Assembly: GCA_949128115.1 (NCBI GenBank)
Contig: OX421967.1
Span: 4,082,070-4,146,069 of the forward strand
Origin: Anaspis maculata
Lineage: Eukaryota > Arthropoda > Insecta > Coleoptera > Scraptiidae
Direction: 5' to 3'
DNA length: 64,000 nt
The notes under the pieces were generated by a model that worked only from the letters and a program-made list of their open reading frames with translations, was not told where the DNA came from and did not search any database. A program made the position numbers and the translations under genes. How positions within the stretch are numbered: the first letter of the stretch is position 1; each line of letters opens with the position of its first letter. Shown in pieces: positions 21,433-30,769 of this stretch.

Positions 21433-24285
21433 TTAATAATTCGCAGATATTTGCTTATCTAACAACAAAAAGTGCAAGTCCCTGCGAAAGATGTTTACCG
21501 AAGTTGATTTCAGAGTGCCACTTAAACCGTTAAAAATTGAAACTGCATGGAAAACAAAGGATCTACAAAACATGGCTGTTCGATGTTTAGGCAGTGTTAG
21601 AGAATCCAGATGTCGCAAATTGACGCCGTGGCAGTCCCGCCGAAAACAGAGTTTTTCTTTGAGGTATAGAGGTTGCCCTGTGGCGAAAATTCTACGCACA
21701 AGCACTGCCACATGGAAAGTGAACAAATTTTGAACCTTGAGCCAACCCAGCTCGTTGATTTTGTGAGTTACATGGTCATACTTTCGTAGTCCGAATATCA
21801 GTCGACAGCAAGTGTTCTGAACCTTTTGCAACCGTTGCTTCGTGGCATAGTCTAAACATGGATAATACATTGTTATGCAGTAGGTCAGCAGAGATATCAC
21901 GAACGACTCACACAGTTTCTTACGAAGGCTAAGACTCGCCAATGACCTGATTCTATACACAGACTTTACCGCCACATAAGCCTTTGCAATTATGGAACCG
22001 ACGTGACTCTTGAAACGAAGATCGTCATCAAAGATTATTCCCAAATTTCTGACCCTATCCTTGACCGCTATAACCTGACCATTCACTAGAATCTCTAACT
22101 GCGTGCTGACCTTGGATCTGTCTTTTGGGGAGCAGAAACAAATTGCTGTGCATTTTTCAGAATTGAGTTTGAGACCGTGGGCATCAGCATAACTAGATAT
22201 TCTGTAAAGATCTTCATTCACAAGGGCACAGGCACCCGGTACGTCCATAGGGTCGAAAGGAAGAAGCAACTGAGTGTCATCCGCATACACAAACAGCTTA
22301 CATGATGAAACACAATCAGGCATATTAGACACATAGATACAAAACAGAATCGGACCCAAGATAGACCCCTGAGGAACCCCCGACGATATGTGACACAGAC
22401 TAGAGTAAATTTCATCCACTACAACTTTTTGAACTCGTCCAGTCAGATATGATTCAAAGAAATTGACGGTTAGTGGGTCAAATCCGTAATGTTTCAGTTT
22501 GGCAATCAGCAAGGCGTGGTCAAGTGTGTCAAAAGCCTTAGAAAAGTCAAGTAGTGTTAATATGGAAGGGTGACCTTTATCCAAGGAAGCAAAAATATCG
22601 TCAGCTAAGTCAATCAGGGCAGTGTTCGTACTATGTCCCTTACGAAAGCCTGATTGTCTGGAAGAAATAATATTCTTTTCTATAAGGTATGTGGAAAGTT
22701 GAGAGTGTACTAGTTTTTCTAAAATCTTTGACATTGTCGGTAGAATACTTATAGGTCTAAGGTCAGTAAAGGAACGAGGCTCTGATTTTTTTGGTAATGG
22801 ATGAACATAGGAAGTCTTCCAGAGTTCTGGGAAGTAGCCAACCTCCAGACAGCAGTTAACGACATGCGTTATGTAAATAGACAATACGGGCGCGCAGATC
22901 TGCAGCATTCTAGATGTAATTCCATCCGATCCAGAAGCATTCGACGTGAGTCCATTTATGATCTTGGTTACTTCTTCAGTGGTAGCCAACTGAAAAGAAA
23001 ATGAAGAATTTTGGACGTAAGGCACCTTGTTTTTCAATTTCTCAACTTCTTCCACGCAGCTGTTAGCAGAGTTAAAGACGGAGGCAAAGTATTGATTCAT
23101 TTCGCAAACGTTCTTTAAATTATCGGGTAACTTTGAACTTGGTTTTTTACCTATATTAAATTTCTTTAGGGCTTTCCACATATTTCTATCGTTAAAACTA
23201 AAACTATTTATATAGGCAGATTTTTCCCGTCTTATGCTGGCTAAGGTGAAATTACGCAGATCTTTGTATGACAACCAGTCACTTAGCCTACCAGATTTTT
23301 TATATTTACTAAGAGCCCTATCGCGCAATTTCATCATTTTCTTTATGTTTTGAGTCATCCAGGGAGCACAGGGCTTCGAGACTCGAGATGTAATAAATGG
23401 CGCATGTGCGTCAAAAAGGGATAAAATTGAGTTATTTAAAAAAGCAACTTTGTCATTTATGTCAGGTATGTAAAGGACATTATTCCATGGATATTGATTA
23501 AGGTCGTGAAAAAATTTTTCTGAGTCAAAGTTTTGAAAGTCTCTATATGTAATTACCCGTGGGGGATTTTTGGTACCCTTGACTTGGGCTTCGCAATACA
23601 CTAGCCTGTGATCAGATATTAGATCAGCACTTAAAGTTCCACTATTCAACACTAACTCTCCATTATTTACACAAATGACATCTATCAAAGACTGTGTGAA
23701 CTGAGCGATTCTAGATGGTTCGGAAATTACTTGTACCCAATTATAGGCTTCTAAGCAGTCAGAGAACAAATTCTTACTCATTTGATTAATGTTGATATCA
23801 CCCAGAAGCATGATGCTATCATACTGTGGTGTAACAAAGGAGACTATATCATCAAAGTGATTGCAAAAGTCAACTACACTGCTTGTGGGTGCGCGGTAGA
23901 CTACCCCAACCAAAAAGCTAGGTCTTATGTCATAGAATTCCAACCACAGTTGTTCAACGCCCAACATACCCTCGAAATCATCAAGAACGACCCTGTATCT
24001 CAAACTCTCCATGACATAGGCTGCCACGCCGCCTCCCCGTCCATCACGGTCTCGCCGAACAAGTGAATAACCCGGAATCGCAACAACATCTGAAGAAATA
24101 CAATCAGACAGCCATGTTTCAGAAATGCAGACTATGTGAAATTCTTCTCGTAAGACAAGTGACACAAATTCATCGAAACCTGTAAACAAAGAACGAACAT
24201 TTAAATGACATATTTTAAGGTTTGTATATGTGAGGTTCGATATTTGCCGCTGATGGTCAGATGGTCGCCCGAGGTGATGAATCAA
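21433..24285 (-). CDS. LINE ORF2: APE-type endonuclease and reverse transcriptase
   Basis: About 950 residues with no stop. N-terminal third: APE endonuclease with LNVRSL, SETWL, RGGGVAAYV, GVVYRAP, LLGDININ and SDHRLVY, covering the usual catalytic Asn, Glu, Asp and His motifs. Middle: reverse transcriptase with ASGSDGI, LPKK, LRPISILP, RQSGFRKGHST, LLDFSKAFDTLDH, SGVPQGSILGPILF and the YADD catalytic box. The C-terminal portion is the usual thumb and connection. The protein makes cDNA at nicked chromosomal targets. The given start is a TTG codon; in the same frame translation continues upstream through a glutamine run to a stop, with no ATG, so the true start is missing. Placing it in the CR1/L2/Daphne part of the Jockey superfamily is my inference from motif wording. 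Confidence 0.9.
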   Translation of the reverse strand: MIHHLGRPSDHQRQISNLTYTNLKICHLNVRSLFTGFDEFVSLVLREEFHIVCISETWLSDCISSDVVAIPGYSLVRRDRDGRGGGVAAYVMESLRYRVVLDDFEGMLGVEQLWLEFYDIRPSFLVGVVYRAPTSSVVDFCNHFDDIVSFVTPQYDSIMLLGDININQMSKNLFSDCLEAYNWVQVISEPSRIAQFTQSLIDVICVNNGELVLNSGTLSADLISDHRLVYCEAQVKGTKNPPRVITYRDFQNFDSEKFFHDLNQYPWNNVLYIPDINDKVAFLNNSILSLFDAHAPFITSRVSKPCAPWMTQNIKKMMKLRDRALSKYKKSGRLSDWLSYKDLRNFTLASIRREKSAYINSFSFNDRNMWKALKKFNIGKKPSSKLPDNLKNVCEMNQYFASVFNSANSCVEEVEKLKNKVPYVQNSSFSFQLATTEEVTKIINGLTSNASGSDGITSRMLQICAPVLSIYITHVVNCCLEVGYFPELWKTSYVHPLPKKSEPRSFTDLRPISILPTMSKILEKLVHSQLSTYLIEKNIISSRQSGFRKGHSTNTALIDLADDIFASLDKGHPSILTLLDFSKAFDTLDHALLIAKLKHYGFDPLTVNFFESYLTGRVQKVVVDEIYSSLCHISSGVPQGSILGPILFCIYVSNMPDCVSSCKLFVYADDTQLLLPFDPMDVPGACALVNEDLYRISSYADAHGLKLNSEKCTAICFCSPKDRSKVSTQLEILVNGQVIAVKDRVRNLGIIFDDDLRFKSHVGSIIAKAYVAVKSVYRIRSLASLSLRKKLCESFVISLLTYCITMYYPCLDYATKQRLQKVQNTCCRLIFGLRKYDHVTHKINELGWLKVQNLFTFHVAVLVRRIFATGQPLYLKEKLCFRRDCHGVNLRHLDSLTLPKHRTAMFCRSFVFHAVSIFNGLSGTLKSTSVNIFRRDLHFLLLDKQISANY

Positions 24286-24294
24286 CGGTGGTTG

Positions 24295-24349
24295 TTGCTG
24301 TCGCTGTTGCTGTGGTTGTTGCTGCTGTTGTTGTTGCTGCTGCCGTAGC

Positions 24350-24392
<43 letters not shown>

Positions 24393-24407
24393 GCTGTTGT
24401 TGTTGTT
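24295..24407 (-). repeat. CAA/CAG microsatellite, polyglutamine if read
   Basis: On the minus strand an imperfect (CAA)n with CAG, CGA and CCA interruptions runs in frame into the LINE endonuclease domain. A TAA stop marks its upstream end. It may be a genuine low-complexity N-terminus or an expansion at the truncation point. Confidence 0.8.
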
Positions 24408-24419
24408 AATGTACAATTA

Positions 24420-24620
24420 TTGACATCACTTAAATAAATGTTTTCCTCCTTATCGGCTTACAGCGGCCATAGGAGTTTTTGCCCTTTATTATCATATCAC
24501 ATTTACATGAAAAATTGCAAATTGAACAAACACAAACATCCAGACTTCTTCCGGGAATCGAACCCGGGGCTCTCGCGGCCGCAGGCAGTCACACAACCAC
24601 CTGCGCCACGAGGCCGTCAC
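24420..24620 (-). mobile_element. tRNA-derived SINE, minus strand
   Basis: The tRNA-like head covers 24541-24617, with box A TGGCGCAGGTGG (rc of 24597-24608) and box B GGTTCGATTCC (rc of 24554-24564), both near consensus. The outer bases do not form a proper acceptor stem, so it is not a functional tRNA gene. The body continues to about 24420 and contains ATAATAAAGGGC and GGCCGCTGTAAGCC before meeting the LINE's 5' side. Plus-strand frames here (24438-24682) are antisense reads of the tRNA-like part. Confidence 0.75.
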
Positions 24621-24639
24621 TTCTTTCACTAGGTACTTC

Positions 24640-24990
24640 TTTGATTAGTAATCACAATCAAAGTGAGCACATAATTCCATAATTCATATACAAAGTATAA
24701 ACAGATTCAGGATCAAGAACCATTCTCCGTTAATTCACAGTTGACACCAATTTCAATTATTAAAATAGCATAACGGCATGAGGCTGACCGAGTATAATTT
24801 GTATTATTGACTAGAATGAGTGCAATCAATTATCACTAATTATCCATAATTTTCTGTATTATTGTATTGTATTTGCGTAGGTTATTTCATAAAATTGGTC
24901 GTATCTTATACCTACATGAGAATATCTAGCGGAGTGATATATATATTTTATATTTTTCCATCCAAGAAAAAATTGTATTATCTCAATTGG
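24640..24990 (+). other. Gene A intron, nothing recognised
   Basis: AT-rich intronic DNA with no repeat or exon match beyond the resumed TTAGTAATCACAAT block at its start. Confidence 0.4.
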
Positions 24991-24998
24991 GTGCAACT

Positions 24999-25560
24999 AA
25001 CGATACATCACAGTCACGTCGTGATTGCATCGCAGTTATGTCGCTTTTTCACAGAAATCACACTTTCATCACACAGAAATCACAACACACTACATCAATA
25101 TCACAACCATATCACAATCACACTATAATGGCATTACAATTACGTTTCAATCACATTACAAGCACCCCACAATTACGGCACGAATACGTTACAATTACAT
25201 CACAATTACGTAACAATCACATTACCATTACATTAGAATTACATTACAATTACTCCACAATTACAGCACGAATACATTACAATCAATAACATTACCATTA
25301 CAATTACATCACAATTACATGACAGTCACATTAAAATTACAATACAATTACAATTCAATTGCATCACAGTTACGTTACAATATTATTACAATTACATTTA
25401 TTTGAATAAAATGAATCTTCTTTTGCCATAACAGATATACAATCACTTATTGAGTATAACCCAAGAATTGCAGCACAAATACAATACAATACAATAAAAT
25501 ACAATAAAATACAAGTACATTACAATTAATTTACAATTACATCGCACTTACATTATACTT
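24999..25560 (+). repeat. Degenerate ATTACA-rich minisatellite in gene A intron
   Basis: Dozens of imperfect copies of a 6-12 base motif of the form CATTACAATTA or CATCACAATTA. Three overlapping frames translate it as His/Thr/Ile/Asn-rich peptides, which shows they are repeat shadows. A spacer (25395-25470) separates a second AATACAATAC-type tract. Confidence 0.8.
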
Positions 25561-25622
25561 ATCACGGTATCATTGCTCATGACTACGAGTATTCAAAAGA
25601 AACTTATGAACTTTTTTTTCAG

Positions 25623-25799
25623 ATAGGATTCTTGCATCTTACAAGATTCAAGCTTGGGCCTCTTAGTACGTTCTTTCAATTTCTTCAGGAAGGAATGCAG
25701 CTGAAAATTAGGACCATCCACATAATCAACGCCAACTATATGTTCAACAAAATCCTGGCTTTGATCAAGGCCTTCATGAAAACCGAACTTGTCGACATG
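25623..25799 (+). CDS. Gene A, CRAL-TRIO protein, middle exon
   Basis: Exactly 59 codons, phase 0 at both ends, with acceptor TTTTTTTTCAG and donor ATG|GTAATG. The peptide runs from IGFLHLTRF through FLQEGMQLKIRTIHIINANY to LALIKAFMKTELVDM. These are the CRAL-TRIO helix and strand that follow the core and carry the family pattern for a Sec14-type pocket: basic residues, I-H-x-I-N, then a hydrophobic helix ending before the last exon. Genes B and C have the same exon with the same length, phase and start pattern (Ala/Val/Ile-Gly-aromatic or Leu). A repeat element (P9) begins about 60 bp after the donor. Confidence 0.9.
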
Positions 25800-25861
25800 G
25801 TAATGATCTCACCCAGTACCTATGCTTTGTTGCAAACTTGCGCAAACCAATACACCAACCA

Positions 25862-26482
25862 ATACAGGGTGATTCATGAGTGACCTCTCAGACGTAATGA
25901 CAAATGAAGGATTTTAATGAAAACCAAGATCCACAGAAAAAAATCTTGTCCATTGGCTACGCGGATACAGGGTTCACAGTCCGGCCTTACATTTTTCTCT
26001 CAATGAAGCCCTTTTGTCAAATTTGAGAGTGAATTCCAGTCGAATAATTCGCAGATCATGTCCGATAGGAAACAAAAACTAAGTAAACTAAACTTAAAAA
26101 ACGTGAACTTAAGTAAAGTAAACTCAGCATTTTTTTGTCAAAACAGTTTGAGTGTGCCATCCGATTTAAAGAATGATTTTTGTAGCATTTTTCCCTGACT
26201 TTCTGGATCCAACAACAGGTTTTTTAACGAAGCGGTCAAAAAATTAACTTTTTCAACAAATAACAGGAGTTCACGTTTTTCCCAGTCCAGCGCTGGATTT
26301 CAATCCACCCAGAATGTCATCTTGACAAGTTCCAATCAAGGAATGTTGACCACTAGTGAATTCCAACAAAATATCTCCAACCGTTCCAGAATAAACAAAA
26401 ATGAATTTCTGTGGATCTTGACTCGCCTTGAAGTCCTTCATGAACCATTGACCTATATAAGGTCACCAATTAATCACCCTGT
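25862..26482. repeat. Inverted-repeat element P9 in gene A intron
   Basis: TACAGGGTGATTCATGAG at 25863 is mirrored by TTAATCACCCTGTAC ending at 26482. AAGATCCACAGAAA at 25928 is mirrored near 26410-26425. The middle is not clearly palindromic. No gene inside. Confidence 0.6.
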
Positions 26483-26899
26483 ACAACCATAATTTCCAAA
26501 GGGTTCAAGTTGCCAATTGGCATTTTAATTTCGTTGATGTTACCGGAGGCTTCTCTTGGTGACACATGATTGCGTTACAGCTTTCTGATGGTTGCGTTGA
26601 AATGTTGCCTCTAAAATTTGAATAAAAAAAATATTTTTCTCCTAATTTCGGCACTTTGACCCATTTTTAATTGGTGGTTTCCAAGTGGATAGTCGGAAAC
26701 AGCATGTGATTGGCTTTGCCTAGATACAAGGTATTTCAAAACTAGTGCAAACTGTGTACTCTAGATTCAGATTTTCAAAATATGAAGATCGTGCTGATTT
26801 CTCTTTTTGAAAATTGACCTTGAAAAAAGCACAGGTTCTAGACTTACAAAGTTCAACTTTTCAATCAGTTTTTATTCTATAATTTCCACACGACTGAGC

Positions 26900-28990
26900 C
26901 AATTTCGACCCAACTTTAACCCAGAGTACTAAAATACGTCTGCATTGAATGACTTCTGGTGAGACTTGAAAAGACTTGAAGTGAAGCAGTGAAATATATA
27001 CAATCAGAGAAGTTGTACCTACTTGCTGCGTTACTTACTAGATTTTGAAAAGAAAACTGTTTTGGGGGTTCCAGGGGGGCTAAAATATTGTTGCGCATTG
27101 TCGGCATTAGCACAAATAGTGTTTCAACCTTACAAGTGTTGTTGCGTAAGAAGCTAGCATTCTGCAGTAAAATTATTCTAGGAGCTTTAGGAGCTTTAGG
27201 AAATTGTTCTAGAGCCTCTAAGGCTGAAAACTAGGGTCAAAAGTCTCAATTTGGTGAATTGAATGTTGAAAGAAAAATCGTAAAATCCTGTTAAAATCGA
27301 TACAGCAAGTGTTTCAACTTGTTGCGTAATGGAGTAGACTTTTCAAGCAAAACTGGTTTGAGAGCTCTAGGGACTTTGAGCAAGGGGCTAGGGGCTCCAC
27401 TTCAATAAATTGAAACATGAACTAGATATTGAAAACTATGCTGGCATCAGTTGAGAGGCACCAGAGTATTAAGGCTTGACATTTAGCTTGCCAGATTATT
27501 CAGCTTTTTACGTGAGATTATTCCAAGGCTTCTAGGGGCGCTAAACCAGGGGCTAAGGCCTCATTTCAATAAATTAGGATTGTAATTGGGAAAATTCAAA
27601 ATTACTGTCGAAATCAGTACAGCAAGTGTTTGAACTTCATGTTATACGTCACAAGCAGGACTTCTGTAGCAAAAAAAATGTAGGGAGTTTAAGGGCACCT
27701 CAAAAGGCACTAAACCAGGAGCTAGGGGTCAATTTTATTGAAATTAGATCGAAAATACAAAACTGAGAAGAATATAATCGCGCATTGTCAGCATCAGCAC
27801 GGGAATTCTACCGTAACAAGTTTAAATGAGTTTTTTGATGGGCCTCTGCAGGAAAATTATTGTGAGAACTCCAGGGGCCTTATACCCTATACACCAGGGG
27901 CTATGACTGCATTTTGTAGTATTGAAACTGCGAAATGAAAAACTAAAAAATTCAGTTGGACCTAATAGGTACAGCTAGTGTTTCGCCTTGATATGTAAGA
28001 AGATGAGTTTCGCAAAATCATTTTGGGGGCTTTTTTAGCTCCAAACCCTTGACTAGGGGCTGATCTAATTGGATTGAATCTCTAAGTTATAAATTGTGGA
28101 ATATTGTTCTAATCAGTACCGTGAGTGTTTCAACTTGATGCGAAACGAGCTAGGCTTTTCAAGTGGAATAATTCTTGAGCCTCTAGGGGCTTCAAGCCAG
28201 GGGCCAAAAACCGATTGCAATAAATTGAAAATTGAAATGAGACATTGCAAAAATATTGTCGAAATCAGTACAGTTGGTGCTTCAAGTAGATGCAAAAAGA
28301 AGTGAGCTGGATTCTCTCAGCCAAATTGTTCTAGGGGCTCTAACGGCTCAAAACTAGGGTCAAGTTTCAATTTGATAGGCTGAATGTTGAATTGAAACTT
28401 CAAGTTATAAATTGGAAAATACTGTCGTAATCAGTACCGCGAGTGGACACGTGGCAAGCTGAGCTTTTCAAGTGAAACTGTTCTTGGACTTCTAGAGGCT
28501 TTAGCCAGGGGCTAATGGTCAACTGCATTGAACTGAAAATTGAAATAAAACATTGAGAATTTTTGTTAAAACCATTACTACAGCTGATAGTGCTCTAACT
28601 TGGTGCTTGTAGCAATAAGCTAGGTTTTTACAGCGACATTGTTTTAGGGGCTTTGGGGGCTTGAAACTAGGGTGAAGGGTCTTGATTTGATAGACTGAAT
28701 GTTGAAATGGGAAAATTGAAAAATTCTGTCAGAATCGGTACAGCAGCAGTTTCAACTCGTTGCGTAACAGAGTAGACTTTTCAAGCAAAACTGTTCTAGG
28801 ACACTAGGGTCTCTAGGTCAGGGGCTTGAGCTCATTTTGATAAATCAAAACTGAAAATACGGAATTAAAATCACTGGTATCAGTACAGCGAGTGCCAGAG
28901 TTTCATGCAAAACAAGCTCCGTTTTCTTTTTCCTAACAAAATTCTCCCAGGGGCCTCTAGGGGCCCCACTCTAACTTTTTTGTTCCAAGT
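26900..28990 (+). repeat. Diverged satellite array in gene A last intron
   Basis: Units of about 140-180 bp recur some eleven times, marked by AGTGTTTCAACTTG(T/A)TGCG, a TTTTCAAG or AGTAAAA block, TTCTAGGGGCT(C/T)T and AGGGGCTA, then AATTGAAA. Sites of the first mark include about 27128, 27309, 27624, 28128 and 28745. Copies are heavily substituted. Short frames here (26916-27113, 27738-27938, 28096-28305) are not genes. Confidence 0.7.
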
Positions 28991-29138
28991 CCTAGAAACT
29001 TGAAATTTTTTCCACCGTTTTCAGTTGTCCGACCTCTTTACAACTGCCTAACTGGGAAAAAAATGGCCTCCGATTGGTAGTAATCTATTGAAATTATTAC
29101 TCCTTGCGAGACTTTTAATCGTTGATTTTATTTTTCAG

Positions 29139-29327
29139 TTACAAGTCCACGGTCAAGGATTCGATCTGGAGGCGTTCCACAGGGATCACGTTCCGGCCAG
29201 GTGCCTTCCCAAGGAATATGGCGGGGACTTGGCCCCCGTCGAGGAGCTGAACGAAGTGACGATCCAACATTTTCGGGATTTGAAGCCATTTTTCGATGCC
29301 GAACAAAAAATGCGCAAATCTGTATAA
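29139..29327 (+). CDS. Gene A, CRAL-TRIO protein, last exon
   Basis: Encodes the last 62 residues and a TAA stop, after acceptor TTATTTTTCAG. It begins LQVHGQGFDLEAF and contains RCLPKEYGGDLAPVEELNE, the CRAL-TRIO signature in which Leu-Pro-x-Glu-Tyr-Gly-Gly closes the lipid-binding domain, followed by a charged tail FFDAEQKMRKSV that genes B and C share (FFAAEEKLRKS, FFRAEQELRKN). Total visible gene A coding is 182 residues. The ATG seen slightly upstream at 29088 is in the intron. An AATAAA signal follows 9 bases after the stop. Confidence 0.92.
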   Translation, partial: LQVHGQGFDLEAFHRDHVPARCLPKEYGGDLAPVEELNEVTIQHFRDLKPFFDAEQKMRKSV

Positions 29328-29336
29328 TGTGGGATG

Positions 29337-29342
29337 AATAAA
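29337..29342 (+). terminator. Gene A polyadenylation signal
   Basis: AATAAA 9 bases after gene A's stop codon, a plausible though very close signal; a TGTTTTTATT stretch follows. Confidence 0.6.
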
Positions 29343-29546
29343 TAACTTGATTTTGTTTTTATTATATCCAGTTGTTATTGAGAAGTGAGTAATCATAATT
29401 TATTAAAATATCACATAATGAACAACTTGAGCAAGGTTATCAAGATATAAAAGTGCAGTTTTCTACTTTACCGTCGTGGTAATAGGACCATTTTAGCAAT
29501 TAGAATACTTGGCCCCTACCTAGAAAAACACTGAAAGGTTTGTAAT

Positions 29547-29552
29547 TTTATT
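29547..29552 (-). terminator. Gene B possible polyadenylation signal
   Basis: AATAAA on the minus strand about 72 bases after gene B's stop. The 3' untranslated regions of A and B face each other across about 300 bp. Confidence 0.45.
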
Positions 29553-29623
29553 TCAATTATTTCAATAAAATTAATTCAAACTAAGTAGCTTATAATAAAT
29601 AATAAGTGGTTTTTTTTTTTTGG

Positions 29624-29836
29624 TCAATCAAATTCGGGGTCTTTTTTGTCGTTTTGCGATTTCCTGAGCTTTTCTTCGGCCGCAAAAAACGGCTCCAGTT
29701 TTTTCATTTCTGCCACGGTTTCTTCAGTCAGCTGCTCCAGACTCGGCAAATCACCGCCGTAATCCGCCGGCATGCACCTTGCCGGCAAGTGCTTTTCGAG
29801 AAACTCGTCTTGTGGATACGTCGAAAACGGTATAAT
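29624..29836 (-). CDS. Gene B, CRAL-TRIO protein, last exon
   Basis: 70 residues and a TGA stop, after acceptor CTTGCTCTTGCAG. It starts IIPFSTYPQDEFLEK, contains HLPARCMPADYGGDLPSLEQL (the domain-closing Tyr-Gly-Gly pattern) and ends in an acidic, lysine-rich tail KKDPEFD, a few residues longer than in gene A. A plus-strand frame over the same bases is a shadow. Confidence 0.93.
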   Translation of the reverse strand: MIPFSTYPQDEFLEKHLPARCMPADYGGDLPSLEQLTEETVAEMKKLEPFFAAEEKLRKSQNDKKDPEFD

Positions 29837-29900
29837 CTGCAAGAGCAAGAGAAATAAAATAAAAATTGGGAGGCAAAAAAATTGAATTCAAGAATATTAC

Positions 29901-30077
29901 AAGTTTCATCAGGTCAGCTTTGACTAGAAACTTGACAAGCGCCAGCAGCTGGTAGAAGACGTAGTTGGCGTTGAGAACGTAGATGGCTTTGAGTCGTATC
30001 GGCAGGCCTTCTTGGATGTAATGTATGAAGCTTTTGGCTATGTCCAAGCGGAAGTGTCGTAGATGCCAGAATCCAGC
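29901..30077 (-). CDS. Gene B, CRAL-TRIO protein, middle exon
   Basis: 59 codons, phase 0 both ends, acceptor TTATCTTTGCAG and donor CTT|GTAATA. The peptide starts AGFWHLRHF and contains YIQEGLPIRLKAIYVLNANY and LLALVKFLVKADLMKL, matching genes A and C position by position. The downstream intron is only 64 bp; the upstream one is about 8.1 kb and filled with satellite. Confidence 0.93.
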
Positions 30078-30769
30078 CTGCAAAGATAATTTATTTGAAA
30101 AAACTAAATTTCAACTAATCTTGAATTTACAAAAAAAAATCGAATTGAAAAGAAAAGGAAATTTCAACTAAAAATTGTATTTCTTTATGATGACTAATGT
30201 CTAAATGAGATGTTTTTCATTTAAAGCGAAGCTCCTTAGAAACTCTCAGTATTATTCCTGTACAAAACCTGCCTTGTGACACTTCGAGCTCAAGCTCTTG
30301 CTACACTGGTTTGAATAGTATTTTTATCGATTTTTTATACCGAACTTTTGGAGAGAAACAGAAGTAAATAGCGTTTTTCTCAAGTATGCAGAAAGGTAGC
30401 GTTTTTATTGAACTTCATTTATCCCAAAGCAGTGAGAAAGCTGCTTCCAGAACGATTTTTACAGAATTTTGGAGAACAAAACTGACGAGGCTGGACTTTA
30501 AACCCTAAATAGATCTAATTTTTTTTCTCTAAGTATTATAGCTTCAATTACTTCTTGCTTTGAACTGTTGATGAGCTTTTTTTAAACTGGTTTTGATTTC
30601 CCCGTAAAGTTTTCAATCTAGAGTTTGGATAGTTTGACAAAATCAAATTTTTTCTAAGAGCCAGAAAGAAACGTGTACAATAATCTCATTTTATAACAGA
30701 GCACTCACCTTCCTTGTTTCTCAAAATTATGGATTTTGCAATGAGATCTAGTAAGATTTCTTAGAGTTT

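Larger units (their letters stand above)
21338..24411 (-). mobile_element. CR1/Jockey-like LINE, intact endonuclease-RT frame
   Basis: A non-LTR retrotransposon copy of about 3.07 kb on the minus strand in gene A's first visible intron. It ends in an (ATT)n tail (21338-21364) preceded by an AATAAA signal (minus, 21372-21377). A possible 8-bp target duplication TACAATTA lies at 21330-21337 and 24412-24419; the setting is AT-rich, so this is suggestive only. No separate ORF1 is present, so the copy is probably 5'-truncated. It is transcribed antisense to the host gene. Confidence 0.85.

Noticed and set aside
24541..24617. A functional tRNA gene
   Set aside because: Boxes A and B are good, but the ends cannot pair as an acceptor stem and a SINE body follows.
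24438..24682. Plus-strand frames over the tRNA-like region
   Set aside because: They are antisense reads of the SINE's tRNA-like head.
25000..25560. CRISPR-like regular array
   Set aside because: The ATTACA motifs are 6-12 bases, imperfect and without spacers; the surroundings are eukaryotic intron.
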